Positions 20,777-34,016 of a DNA stretch of 64,000 bases are shown in pieces (within the stretch, counting starts at the first letter, position 1; the number at the start of each line of letters is the position of its first letter). Below the pieces are notes generated by a model. It made no database searches. It worked only from the letters and a program-made list of their open reading frames with translations, and was not told the origin of the DNA. The position numbers and the translations under genes are program-made. This stretch comes from Hericium rajendrae (lineage: Eukaryota; Basidiomycota; Agaricomycetes; Russulales; Hericiaceae): the NCBI GenBank assembly GCA_033439255.1, contig CM065887.1, forward strand, positions 1,426,001-1,490,000, given 5' to 3'.

Positions 20777-22079
20777 TCAGACAATGTGAGCAGCCACGGA
20801 AAATAGCAGTGATAATTGGCATGCCTCGACAGGTTGACCCATCGTCAGATGAACATGCACCTTGTGCTGGAGCACCATCATCTTTTCCATCTTAAGAGCC
20901 TCAATGTTCATGCACAGTGTGCCTTGGATCTCCTTTGTCATGATGAGATGCACCGTGATCGCCGTATTATTCGTATGCAGGTCCTCGTACAGTGGTACAT
21001 CCTTCGCTTTCTGCACTTTGTAAATGACATTTAGCTTCATGCATCACACTCGCGCACTACAGAACGACCACACTTGATCATGCAATCTGCTGATGCACTT
21101 CCACAAGCTCGCGGAGAACTGCTCGCACTTACCCACAAGTGCAGCGGCGCTCTTCTCGCACAGGTCATTGACAAACCCTTGGCACTGCTCTGTGAATTTG
21201 ATAAAATCAATGAAGGTGGAGAGAATTGAGTGCATGCATTCACATTCAGGGAAATAGATGTCCTTTGCACTGAAGTCATGGATTTTTGCAACATTCGCAA
21301 AGCATGTGCTAGCATACCATATGAGTGGAAGCCTGTGCTAGCAGACAACACTAAGAGACGAGATCACACAAGGAACTTGTTATGACCACGGTATATTGTC
21401 GAGGACTGGACAAGTGATACGAAGAGGTGATGGTAAAAGACTGAAAGAGTGAAGCCATGAAACCATATGCTAAAGTCGAACGTGATGATGTAATGTATGA
21501 ATTGGGTAAACTGTGATGAGCAGGGTTACAATGAGCTCCCAGTAGCAAGATGTAGGGAATCCAGAAGACAGACATGTGATAGATGAGCAGGTGCATGGCA
21601 AGGCTGCTGGCATAGATGTCCTATTACTGAGTCAGTCCTCCCAACACCCTCTCAGAGCTATAGACTACACACCATATTCAGCTCATTGAGTGATGCCAGT
21701 GCAGCTTCCAGAGGGCCCTCAAGCATCTCCTTGTTAATCTGCTCACTTGTTCGACACAAGTGGTGTATATGCATGTGATAAAGTCAGATGTGAGCTTGAC
21801 GAGCCGCTGGGCATTGACTTGCAGCCCCCACACCTGCAGAGAGAGCAGGATCTCTCCGGGATCCATGGAAGGGAACCAGTATTGCTTTTTCTCCATCATG
21901 AGTGGTAGGTGCAAGTGTGTGCTGCAGTATAAAGAGAAGAGAAATAATGCATCGTTGCCCGCCTCGACTTCATGCGCATCTAGACTATCAAGCAGCAGAT
22001 GCGAGAGGATGTTGAAAGAACCAAATAACGCGTCAACACTAACCATAACATCACATGATCCGAGTTTCAGAAGTTTCAA
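20777..22079 (-). pseudogene. Unrecognised, degraded multi-exon gene
   Basis: Three minus-strand segments have coding character. 21678-22079 begins MKLLKLGSCDVMVSVDALF and carries LLDSLDAHEVEAGNDALFLF; near 21730 the sensible frame changes (INKEMLEGPLEAALASL), so it is broken there. 21044-21235 encodes FIKFTEQCQGFVNDLCEKS and a cysteine-bearing helix. 20777-21008 encodes KDVPLYEDLHTNNTAITVHL. The last two could be joined by a 40-nt intron beginning GTGTGATG and ending TGCAG. I do not recognise the family. It lies beside two BTB pseudogenes in a decayed interval. Confidence 0.4.
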
Positions 22080-22187
22080 AAAAGTCCCGCCAAAACCCTC
22101 TTTCTAGCTCCGCTAGAGCCGGGAACTTGCTCGCCGGTATTCGAGGAACAAGGCCCAGCTTGGCTTCTCAACCTTCCATCCCATAAC

Positions 22188-22978
22188 ATGAGCGACCAGC
22201 ATCCTGCAAAGCGACTAAGGGACGATCTCGAGCAGGGCGCGGAGAGCAGCCGCCGGATACGTGTTGGATTTCCCCATCCTCGCGTCCTTATTGCGGATGG
22301 CACCAAAATACATAATCGACAGCCTCGGACGGGAGGTTATCCCCAGGACTAAGATCGTGTTCCCAGACACGCTCCATGAGTTGGTCTCACCCGAGTCTTT
22401 CCTTCGTCTTTCCCATGGAGGAACGCACCCAAAAGTCGCGGTAGAGCTGAGCATCACTTGCGACGTGCCGATCATCCTCCCCGCCGCGCTGTATATCTGC
22501 GCCTTGCAGACGTTCATGTGTGGCCACAGCAGATTAAGTACTGTCGCCGATTAACGACGTCATCCTGCCGTCCAACCTTGCCAAGATAGCTGCCTTCGCT
22601 TCATGAACAACTGGATCGACCTCATGGATGACGTCTTTTCCGATTTGGAGGCCAAGCGCCATGAAAGACGTTCGTAGATGGGAGATTGCGGTGCGTCCTG
22701 TCCGATAATACCAGGGGTTCCCGTTCCAGTCCAAATGAGCGATGGAAATAAGATGTAGGAGGCTGAAGAACAACGCCTTCAAAAGCGACATAATGGAGCC
22801 GAGCATGTTGGAAGGATGCATGGTCTGTGGTTCCTGCCAGTCCAGCGTGCTGAACTACCAATGCCAAATACAAGAGAAACTATGAGATGTTCGTCCGGTG
22901 GTATCTGGATATGGCAGCTGCGAAGCTGTCCGCACTGCACAGTGCGGAGAAGATATCCGACGTGAGGCATCGTGATAG
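22188..22978 (+). pseudogene. BTB-family pseudogene lacking its BTB domain
   Basis: ATG at 22188 opens MSDQHPAKRLRDDLEQGAES, nearly the N-terminus of the gene at 35499-36596 (MSDQRPIKRPRDDLEQGSAS). At about 22260 the sequence jumps, in another frame, straight to the second-exon part: LDFPILASLLRMAPKYI, SITCDVPIILPAALYICALQ. The whole BTB domain and the intron are missing, an internal deletion of roughly 300 bp. Downstream, MNNWIDLMDDVFSDLEAK, CMVCGSCQSSVLNYQ and a decayed VSGYGSCEAV survive in different frames with stops, so at least three further lesions exist. It documents turnover in the family. Confidence 0.85.
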
Positions 22979-23170
22979 AGGTGCGTGATAGCTTCACAAT
23001 TGCTGCTTTGCGAAGTTTTGCTCATATGAATATTGTCGCAGGATGAGACTGTATGCCATATCTCGATATTATTTTCGACCACGCAGGTCAACTTTCTAGC
23101 GGAACAACGTTGTGTCAAAAAATCATGCCATCCACAAGTCATAAAAGACAAATATTCAAGGTCAACGCCA

Positions 23171-24338
23171 TCAAACCTCTGCCTCGTTTATAGCGTCCCA
23201 ATTATCATATCCACACAAAGAAGGAAGCTTGAGCCAAAGCGCGTCTCTAACGCTGTCGTCGAATCGGTCCAGGCCCTCAAGGCAGGTCTCGCAGCAGTCG
23301 GCCAGGCCGCCTTCAACCACAACGGCTCGCGAATCACGCGCCTGCTTGGTGAAAATATCGCCGTCCAGCAAGCGGTAGCGCCGCTCGGCGGCGTGCTTCA
23401 TCTGCCAGTGACAGCCGCTGCATTCCGAACACGTCGCCCCCCAGGGGTCCGAACAGTCCCGAGTACCCGCCTCCAGGGCCTCCTCCACCGCCGCGCGCCA
23501 CTTGTCCATGGACACAGTGCATGTGCGCAACGTCGCGCGGCTGACTTCCATGGGCTGTGCGCCGTGGAGGGCGAACAGCGATTCCGTGTTGAAGAGCGTC
23601 TCAATCCCCATTATGGCGACCTCGTAGCAGGCTGCCGGGAGGATCGCGGGGATGTTGTACGTCAGTCCGAATTCGACAGCAGCGATGGGGTCGAAGTGAG
23701 GATCACCAGCGACGTTGCGCGGCGGTTCCAAAGTGTACTTCTCGCGGTCCGAGGGGAACATATCTACGAGCAGCTCGACGAGATCAGCGCGGAGCTCCGT
23801 GAGGTGATATTTTGTAGCAAGCTTGAGAAGGGATTCATGATGTCAAATGACAGTTCGGCTTCTCCTTTGAAGTACCTATTGGCAATATGAGTTCGATGTC
23901 TGAGAATGCAGGAGAACACAAGATGCCATACTTTCGCGGGGAATACAGCGCGTCGAGCAGCCGGACCATGTCAGCTGCGTCATCTGGCAGGCGCACGACC
24001 ATACATCCCTCCAACGTCTCGTTGGCGCCTGCGTCTGCATCACCCGCGGCGAACAAGTCCTTGAATACGGCCGACTTGAAGGCGAGGAAGCCCCCATGGA
24101 TCCGGAAGCCCGTGGATCCACACACGATGATTATGCTGCCGTCGGGAAACCAGAACTCGGATGTGGTGCGTGGCGAGAAGGAGGTGGGCGAAGGTTTGAA
24201 CGCTTGAGCTGCAGAGTTCAGTGGTGACTTAGATCCACGGTCTGCGTCGAGCTGCGAATCCTTCGACTCTGCATACGGGCCGCTTTGTTCCTTATTGGGA
24301 CCGCTGCGGTTAATACACTTCCTTCCTTCCTGGTTCAC
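23171..24338 (-). pseudogene. BTB-family gene, probably inactivated
   Basis: Exons 23932..24338 and 23171..23875 on the minus strand, 56-nt phase-2 intron (donor GTATGG, acceptor AATAG). BTB part: FWFPDGSIIIVCGSTGFRIH, KSAVFKDLFAAGD, LEGCMVVRLPDD, LLDALYSPRK. Exon 2 starts YFKGEAELSFDIMN, but compared with the intact gene at 54612-55748 one base is missing near 23830, so the next part (LLKLATKYHLTELRADLVEL, LTYNIPAILPAACYEVA, CSECSG, CCETC, LPSLCGYDNW) is in another frame. There is also no in-frame ATG before the BTB domain: the frame runs back to a TGA through a repeat-like segment at 24294-24330. Two independent defects make a pseudogene more likely than a sequencing slip. It belongs to the LLKLSTKY subgroup. 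Confidence 0.75.
24294..24330. repeat. Dispersed 37-bp repeat, copy 1
   Basis: ATTGGGACCGCTGCGG, then TTAATACACTTCCTTCCTTCC. Copy 2 at 51095-51130 is the same apart from a two-base difference in the middle. This copy sits where the start of the BTB pseudogene at 23171-24338 should be. Confidence 0.8.
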
Positions 24339-25076
24339 GTTCGGGGGAGCCCATGATGATGGAAGCGAAATAGCCGCGTAGATGTGCTGTCACCGTGGTC
24401 TGCATGCATTGTCATTTGGGCCTCGTCCTTCCAGTCACTGTTCCACGCACCTTTGCATGGTGTCCCAGGCACAGAGTGGACACGGGCACTAACTCAACCT
24501 TCAACTTTCAAGTTGCTTCAGAACCGTCGTGGTAGTAAGTAAGAACGCAACTGACTAAGTAGTACTGACCCTGACTGATAGCCGTAATAACCGTCGCGTA
24601 GAAAAAGTGGTTCTATACACAACCCCTCCCCCGTCGTTGTGCACCAGAGCTCGAGACTACTCACCAGCCTGGTATGCAGTGGCCAATTCCCAACCATCCG
24701 CTAATACTCGACTTGTCCGTCATTGTGTTCGAGAGACTCGGTCACCAGTCTAAGCATCCGCACGTTGATTCAAAGATATCGACGCACCCAAAGCCGCATT
24801 TCGAAACACAATCAAAGTTCCCAATTAAACGAAAAAGCGAGGAGGCCGGAGGCCATCGGTATAAAACGCACACGCGCACAATCAACAGTTCAAAATAGGT
24901 AAAAAGCTGTAGGTAGCGATAGCGATATGTAGGTATGCGGCCCAAGCCCGAGCCCAAGCAACACAAAGTCCAAACAGGCGCACCGCGCCCGCGCACTATA
25001 AACACACCCGCCCTCCTCCTCCCTCGTTCCTCGGCGGTATAAGATCGATCGAGTAGATATCGTGGCCGGTCCGGCG
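24339..25076. other. Intergenic, no gene seen
   Basis: Downstream region of the GT2 gene (3' end at 25077, minus strand) and upstream side of the BTB pseudogene. No coding or RNA feature supported. Confidence 0.4.
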
Positions 25077-26586
25077 CTAGCGCGCGAACCCGACCTGCAT
25101 CTCCATCGGCTGCGGCGCGTACTGCGGCGACGGCGCGGGCATGCTCAGGTCCTGGTAGCGGCCGTGCGGCGGCGCGGGGCCGTAGCCGGTCTTGGGCTCG
25201 GGCGTGGGGCCCTTGTCGGCGGCGGCGGTCGCGGCGGTCGGGTCGCCGATGCCGGCGCGCGTGCCCCAGCCGGTCTGTGCACAAGCGCGGTCAGCTCGGC
25301 GCGGATAAAGGGAGGGAGGGGGGCGTACCTCGTGAAGCGTGAGCAGGGCGTAGATTTTCATGATGGCGAAGTAGTAGCCGAAGAGGATGAACGCGGGGAC
25401 GTGGATGATGTCTTGCGGGCGGGTCCAGAGATGCGGGAGGAGCTTGGCGGTGCGCGTGGCGGTGAGCCAGACGACGTAGGACAGGACGACGTTCCTGGGC
25501 GCGGAATCGGTCAGTGTGCCACGGGCGGATCTGCCGGACGTACCACCATGGCAGGTGGAAGCCGCCCTTGTCGACGGGTATCGTGCTCTTGTATATGATG
25601 TAGGCGACCAGCACAGGGCCGGCGAGGAGCGTGAAGGGGTTGAACAGCTTGTCCACCTAGAGCAGGATCAGCGCCGATTCTCACGCTGTCAAAGTGGTGA
25701 GATACAGACCATGGTATACGCGACATACGGATGCGACGTCCAGATATAGCGCTCCATAAAGAGTGAACGCAGGTCAGAGCGCCAGGTGTTGCGCGTCCAG
25801 CGCAGGACCTGCTTGAGGAAGCGCCAGTTGGGCTTCATGGTGGAGAGCAGCTCGGCCTCCTTGCAGACCTGGACGTACGTGTTCCAGCCGTGGCTCACCA
25901 TCCAGCGCGTGAGGAACTTGTCGTCGCCCGAGTTGAGGTGGTACTTCCCGAGCCAGTAGTCGTGCGTGAAGCCGTGCAGGAACTCGGGGTCCTTCAGGAT
26001 GACGGTGCGGTACGCGGCGGTGCGGCCGGAGAGGCAGGGCAGGCCGCCGTCGATGTGCGTCGAGGACGAGATCTCGATGTTGCGGATCGTGAGGCGGAAC
26101 GCGGCGAGGACCTCCCAGACGGTCATGTGCGCGCCGACGGGCTGCACGCGCTGCGAGGTCCCGACGCCGCCGACCTTCTGGTCCTCGAAGCAGGCGAGCG
26201 TGTACGGCAGGAGCGTCGGCGGCCAGATGGCGTCGTCGTCGGCGAAGACGATGATGTCGGTCGTGCAGTTCTTGATGCCGTGCGACATCTGCAGGCGCTT
26301 GTTCGCGAACGGGACGGTGAGCACGCGGATGCGCTGCGGGTCGACGGCGTTTGCGAGGTCCTGCAGCGGGCCGAGCATTTTCTCCTCGGTGATGATGATG
26401 ATCTCCTTGGGCTTGCCTACAAGCCAGGAATTGGCGGCCTCCTTGAACTCCTCGCCGGCGTCGATGGTGGGGACGATGATAGTGACATCTTCCGAGGCAA
26501 TGTAGGTCGGGTTTTCTGGGAGGGGGACGGGGCGGTAGATAAAATAGGCGATCAGGCGGATGATGTACCACAGGTAGCGGTAGAAT
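25077..26586 (-). CDS. GT2 polysaccharide synthase, Cps1/hyaluronan-synthase-like
   Basis: Minus-strand exons 25710..26586, 25544..25656, 25329..25494 and 25077..25274, all with GT-AG borders and consistent phase; the first exon, needed upstream of 26586, was not resolved, so the N-terminus is missing here. A membrane-embedded processive glycosyltransferase expected to use UDP-sugars to build an extracellular polysaccharide. Visible: a first hydrophobic helix (YLWYIIRLIAYFIY), VTIIVPTIDAGEEF, the DxD site FADDDAIWPP, GGLPCLSGRTAAYR, the GDDKFLTR acid motif, and QVLRWTRNTWRSD, the Q..RW acceptor motif. C-terminal exons carry membrane helices and the tail TGWGTRAGIGDP. All catalytic motifs are intact. 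Fungal relatives are called Cps1p; the product in this group is not certain from sequence. Confidence 0.88.
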
Positions 26587-28379
26587 CTGCGAGTGGGCGG
26601 CTACTGTGAGCATGGGCGGTTCGAGTCCGACCCTGACAACGGACGCACCCAATGACACCAAATGGGACGACTGTGGGCGGTATGGGGACAGCACCGAGCG
26701 GGTTGCATTGGAGACATCAGCGCAGCCCATGCATTGCATGGCGAGCGGGACTCACAGACGGGAAATGCGTCGACTGTCAGATACAACATCGGACAGGCGG
26801 CGACGTGATGAAAACGGTGTTACGACGACAGCGTGAAGAAGAGCGGGTGGGGGCAAAGCTAAACGAGCGGTGGGTGCGACGCCGTACGGCGAGGAAAAGG
26901 GGCCGGAGAACGTCGCAGACGGCGACGGAAACGACGATGTCGTACGGAAGAAAGAGAAAGATGGAGACGACAAACGTTCAGGCCGCCCGTCCTGTGCCTC
27001 CTTGGCGCCCGAGCTCTCGTCTTCACTCGCGAGCCGGAGTTTCAATCCCTCGATCTCGTCTCTTTTCTTTATCCTTCTGCCTGTTTTCTCATCGCTCTGC
27101 CTTGCCCGTGTAGGGTCCGCAGTTGCCAGCGAATTTTTCACAGCAACATACAATCGCACTGCGTGCCTTGTAGCCATCCATCACATGAATCCCGGAACCT
27201 CCGACCTGTCCGACTGCAACGCCGACGTGGCCTTCATAGCGCTCGCAGCCCCACCACTGCCAAGAGCCAAGCAGACGAGAAGGGCGGCCTCGTCGTTTAT
27301 GTACACTTCTGGTCAACAAGAAGCTGGAGCTGATTCTAACCGACTGATAGGTTGTCTAAATGAATCGAAGTCTCCCATCATGGCTCGCATAGGCACTCCA
27401 TTTGCCAGTATCAAAAAGAGGTGACGATCCGCAGATCCCTTCGATCGTTCAGCAAGCTTGAAACACAAGCACTTTTTGAGCTTCGTAACAAGTGTTCAGA
27501 AAATCAGGACCCATGCAGTGCACTTGAAAGCTGTACAGGTTTAGGGAAAGGATCGGTGTCTGTCTTCCAGATTTAACCGGCGTTAGCACGTCGAGTGCGT
27601 CCGCCGATGTCAACGATTTATAGATGCACGTCAAAAGAAAGGACGAACATCGAGAAATCGGCCACACCTCCCTGGTCCGCATGCGCAGCTCTCCAGTCAC
27701 GAGAGGCGATGGCGAACTTGAAAAAGAGAAAGGCAGGAAGTTTTCCAGAAGTTTAAATTCGCACAATGAATCGCACGGGCGCACACGTTCGTTGGGGCAG
27801 TCGAGTTATACATAGGTGGGCATAGTTTGGACTCAACACAGAACAACTTTCTTCTGTGTAAGGTCTGCTCGGAGACTACAGTAAGTTTGGACGGATCTTT
27901 TTTTAGCGTTCGTCGCCGAGCGCGCCGCCGACTGTCTACGACGCCCACACCCACACGAGTCAACCAAGTCGGTCCGGATCCGTCCCACTCGAAGACATCT
28001 GAATCATATGATGAGCTGGACAAGCCCGGCAGGCCCAGATCCACAGGACCCGACCCCGACAGAGAGACGTCACAATACGTTATTTCAGAGCCTACTGTAC
28101 GATGTAGAGATATGGTGTGTGTATCCTGTATACACAAAAATGGGAACTAAGAACATACATGAGTGGAGTGGGAGCGTGGCGTGTAATTGACAAGACATGA
28201 CAGAGCGAGAGCAGCAAACGAGCGCGTACGACGGAATCCGTGAGATCTAGTAAAGTACCTCAGCGATGATAGAGAAACGAGGCATTCGGACACAGTGGAG
28301 ATTAGAGCAGCGGGTCAAGTGAGTTGATGTGGAAGGTGGATGGGAGACAAGGAGTCCGTGGGTGAGCGGGCGGGGGCGT
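26587..28379. other. Long spacer: promoter and leader of GT2, tail of RBR gene
   Basis: Contains the unresolved first exon and promoter of the minus-strand GT2 gene (26587 to perhaps 27000) and the 3' flank of the RBR ligase. A short minus-strand frame starting at 26789 (MLYLTVDAFPV) is followed by GTGAGT, but its phase does not fit the next exon. From 27430 to 28300 no gene was recognised; a 40-bp dispersed repeat lies at 27839-27878. Confidence 0.4.
27839..27878. repeat. Dispersed 40-bp repeat, copy 1
   Basis: Matches 47911-47950 at 38 of 40 positions, same orientation; core CTTTCTTCTGTGTAAGGTCT. No coding role seen. Perhaps the end of an old transposable element. Confidence 0.75.
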
Positions 28380-30326
28380 CTAGTCGAAGCCCTCGACGGG
28401 CGTGTTCCACTTCCAGCGGCCCTCGAGGTAGCCCGCGGCCGTGTCCTCGAGCATGATCTCGTTTCGCTTCTGCACGTACACGGTCTTGTCCGTCACCTTC
28501 TGGCGCAGCGTCGGGATCGTCTCAGACTCAATGGGCGACTCCAGGAGCTCAGACAAGTCCTCGACCGCTTTCTCCAGATCCCTACGAGCACGGTCGCGTC
28601 AGTACCAATGAAACAACAGAAGGTAGAAACACACGCACCGCTGGTTGTCCTCGAACAGCTCCTTCTCGTTGCCCCTGTCGAGGTAGTACGCCATCGCGTA
28701 CGTCCACTTGAGCGTCGTGCGGCACTTCTCGACCACATCTACCGCCTTCTTCATGAACTGCACCTCGATCCAGGTCAGGTCCGTCGTGACCTGCATCTCC
28801 TCCATCTTCTTCTCCGTCTTCGAGTACAGCTCGACGGACAGCTTCGCGGACTGCTCGTGGTTCGCCCAGCGATTGTAGTACTGTATGCAGCGCAATCAGA
28901 AAGGAAACGGGAAACAGTAGAAAGGCGACTCACGTGCAGGTACCGCTCGAGCGATGCACGGCTACGAGACTGGGCATCGCGCGCATCGACGCCAGCCTTC
29001 TCGTCGTAGCGGTTGCAGGAGTACCAGGCCGTGCCGTGCTCGGCCCAAGGCCCCATGCAGACCCAGCAGAACTCGTACTTGCACTTCTTGCAGGTCATAT
29101 GGCTAAGCGCGGGATCAGCACGCGACACCCACGCAACAACCAATCAACAACGCACTTGCACCCGCCGTTCTTCTCGATCGTGCTCTGGCACTTGCTGCAC
29201 TCCTTCGTGTTGCTCTTGATCCAGTTCGCCGTCTCGCTGTCGTCGTGGCACTTCTGCAGCCACATCTTCGCGACGGCGCAGAGCACCGGGCGGTGGTCGC
29301 CCTCGATGTTGCAGCCGAAGCAGAACTTGTGCCGCGGGTCCGCGCCACAGCACACGGTCGGCACGACCGTCGTGAGCGCCGCGCGGCTCGCGGCGCTCGA
29401 GCACGCGACCGTATGCGTGCACGACGGGTACGGGCAGAACTTGAGGTTGCGGCTGCACGCGACAAAGTGGCGCACGAGCAGCTCCTGGTAGCGCTCCGCC
29501 GTCGCCTTGTCGCCGCCGAGGACGGCGCGCACAAAGGCGTCGGGCGCGACGAGCGCACAGTCCTCGGCCATGCACGTGATGCGGTGCTCGCCCTCCTCGC
29601 GGATCTTGCCCGCGGCGTAGGCGGCCCAGCAGCCGGTGCAGAACGTGTGGCCGCACGCGAGCGCGCGCGTCTCGGTCTGCGTGTCGTCGTAGCAGATCGG
29701 GCAGACGAAGGGCTCGGGCGCGGGTTCTGGGGGTGGCGTCGGCTTCTTCGCGCGGGTCGTGCGGGCGATGATGCCGCGCCTCGTCGACCGCTCGGGGCCG
29801 GGCGAGGACTTGGGGGTCGGCGGGGTGATGCCTGCGGCAGTGGTGATGGCGGAGGCATTGTCCATGTATTTGTCGATCAGGCGGTCCTTGTTCCAGTCCA
29901 TGTAGCGCAGGAGCAGCGCGGCGGTATCGGTCTGATGGTCACACGTTAGCAGTGCGATAACAGAATCATGGGGCGAGGCAGGCCCACGCACGTCTACGCC
30001 GAATATGGCACTGATGTGGTCGACATCAGACTTCATGAGGTCCTCGACGGCACGCTGGGTGAGCGGCTCGTAGTCGACCTCATACGACTTGGCCTTGCCC
30101 TTACTGACAAACTGGATATCGTTGTTGAAGGTGTCCATGTCCATGTCGTCTTCTGACGACGCGGACGCTTTCAGGCGAACCTCGTTAGCGAGGAGTCACG
30201 ACATGACATATATAGGAGGGTACGGTGAGGTGGGGAAGTGCGAGACTGACCATCGCCTACGCTCATCATCTCGGCATCTTCGTCGTAGTAGTCCTCATTG
30301 TCCGAGTACTCATAATCCGAAGACAT
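28380..30326 (-). CDS. RBR E3 ubiquitin ligase, Ariadne type (546 aa)
   Basis: Six exons, complement(28380..28581, 28639..28880, 28934..29102, 29156..29931, 29992..30167, 30251..30326), summing to an exact frame. It takes ubiquitin from an E2 onto its own cysteine and then to a substrate. The N-terminus [20 protein letters not shown] is acidic, as in HHARI/Ari1. A UBA-like segment ([35 protein letters not shown]) follows, then RING1 ([17 protein letters not shown]), IBR (HKFCFGCN) and RING2 (CSKC, NGGC-NHMTC, CKYEFCW). The catalytic Cys is the one in GGC, and its codon sits just before an intron. The C-terminus ([20 protein letters not shown] onwards) is the auto-inhibitory Ariadne domain. 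The intron at 29932-29991 is 60 nt and stopless, so retention would add 20 residues. Confidence 0.95.
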
Positions 30327-30517
30327 CAGTGGGTACGATAATCGTGATGGGGAGTGGAAGAGGAGTGGTATTGGTAGCAAGAAAGAGAGGTGTCGCTCTA
30401 TAAGCCACAAGCGTGCAACGAGGAGTCGGAGACCACCTCGGCCACACGCCGGTCCACGCCGGCCGGTTCGGTCACGGACGAGGAAAAGAATCGATTGGCT
30501 TCTGCGATTAGGCTGGG
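30327..30517. promoter_or_regulatory. 191-bp divergent promoter, RBR ligase and lysyl-tRNA synthetase
   Basis: The start codons of the minus-strand RBR gene (30326) and the plus-strand KRS1 gene (30518, mitochondrial form) are 191 bp apart, so both promoters must share this segment. No TATA box is obvious; GCCACACGCCGGTCC-type GC-rich words occur at 30439-30465. Confidence 0.6.
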
Positions 30518-33047
<2,530 letters not shown>

Positions 33048-33308
33048 TAGTAGTAGACAGATAGATGCTGTGCTTAAAGCTTAATTTGTAAGATTGTTTA
33101 GCTGAATGCTAGATGAGAGGAGATCTCTGCTCGATGGTGCCATGTGCGATGCTGTACAACAAAATGATACAGGATAACGACTGAATGAGGGATGCTACAA
33201 GGACAGCGAGCGCTGCAAATTTTCCGCTATGGGTATTTGGTTTAGAGGTGCATAAGTGGACGTACATTACCCACCTACAACAACATTTACCGACGACTGC
33301 TCTCTGCC

Positions 33309-33639
33309 TCATGCGCTCGGCTCCTCGTCCTTCTCGAGCTCGCGCGTCGCCTCGAGGTTATACTGCACGTTCTTGCGGTACTTCATCACGAGGTCCGCAG
33401 CCGTCTTCACGTACGCATTCGCGCGGATAACCTCCTGCGCACACACACATCAGCACCATCCACCCACCTCTTACCAGTCAAACGCGCACCTCGACGCAGT
33501 GGTTCAGCTCGAGGATGAGCTCCGTGCATTTGTCCTGGGCGGGTCAGACAGCGCGGCGGCGGCGAGGAGGCAGACTCACGGCGTTCTTGACGATGCGGTC
33601 GAGCAGGACCGCCTGGCGTTCGGCGTGCGGGTTTTCCAT
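33309..33639 (-). CDS. DAD4: DASH/Dam1 complex subunit Dad4 (76 aa)
   Basis: Three small exons, complement(33309..33434, 33490..33534, 33580..33639), coding 41, 15 and 20 residues. It starts MENPHAERQAVLLDRIVKN, matching the Dad4 signature (MENPH.EQQ..LL.RI), and continues KCTELILELNHCVEEV and YRKNVQYNLEATRELE, the heptad pattern of Dad4. Dad4 is one of ten subunits of the ring-forming complex that couples kinetochores to microtubule ends in fungi. The length fits the family (about 72 aa). The acidic tail EKDEEPSA is normal. It lies tail-to-tail with KRS1, 287 bp apart. The product is too short and too split to appear in a simple open-frame scan. Confidence 0.93.
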
Positions 33640-34016
33640 CGTCGGGGGAGGGCGGGGAGCTGGGCGCTGAAGAAACGCAGGAGGCGCGAGGCGCGCGTGT
33701 CACGGGACCGGCGCGTTCTTGAGGGCGGGTTGATCGCAAGCTTCAAGCTTGCTCCTTTCATCAAGCGATCAAGTATCTGAGATTCCGACTTATCGGCCGT
33801 GGTCGTGTACATAACGAAGTGCAAGCTGTGCTTTGCTGGATTCAACCTTGAGATCTTGAGAGGTCAGTATTTGCCTCCGCCAAGCGCTACAATTTTCTTC
33901 ATGTTAATAAGCCGTGTTTATTTTTCAAAGATCACATCCATTTATACCGTCTAGTCACTTTTGCTCGAAGCAACTGTCCTACTGAAGTCCAATCCGACCT
34001 TCCTGTCCAATTCTTC
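33640..34016. promoter_or_regulatory. Divergent upstream region of DAD4 and BTB gene
   Basis: 377 bp between the two start codons. An imperfect GCTTCAAGCTTGC palindromic word lies near 33738. No gene seen. Confidence 0.4.

Noticed and set aside
26610-26650. tRNA-like B box (GGTTCGAGTCC)
   Set aside because: No matching A box or cloverleaf could be drawn around it; it lies in the GT2 intron or leader.
25774-26739. 321-codon minus-strand frame over the GT2 gene
   Set aside because: Shadow of the GT2 catalytic exon in another frame (Arg/Pro/His-rich); the real frame carries all GT2 motifs.
26752-27177. 141-codon minus-strand frame upstream of the GT2 gene
   Set aside because: Ser/Arg-rich without domain; its phase does not connect to the next GT2 exon. 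More likely leader or promoter sequence.
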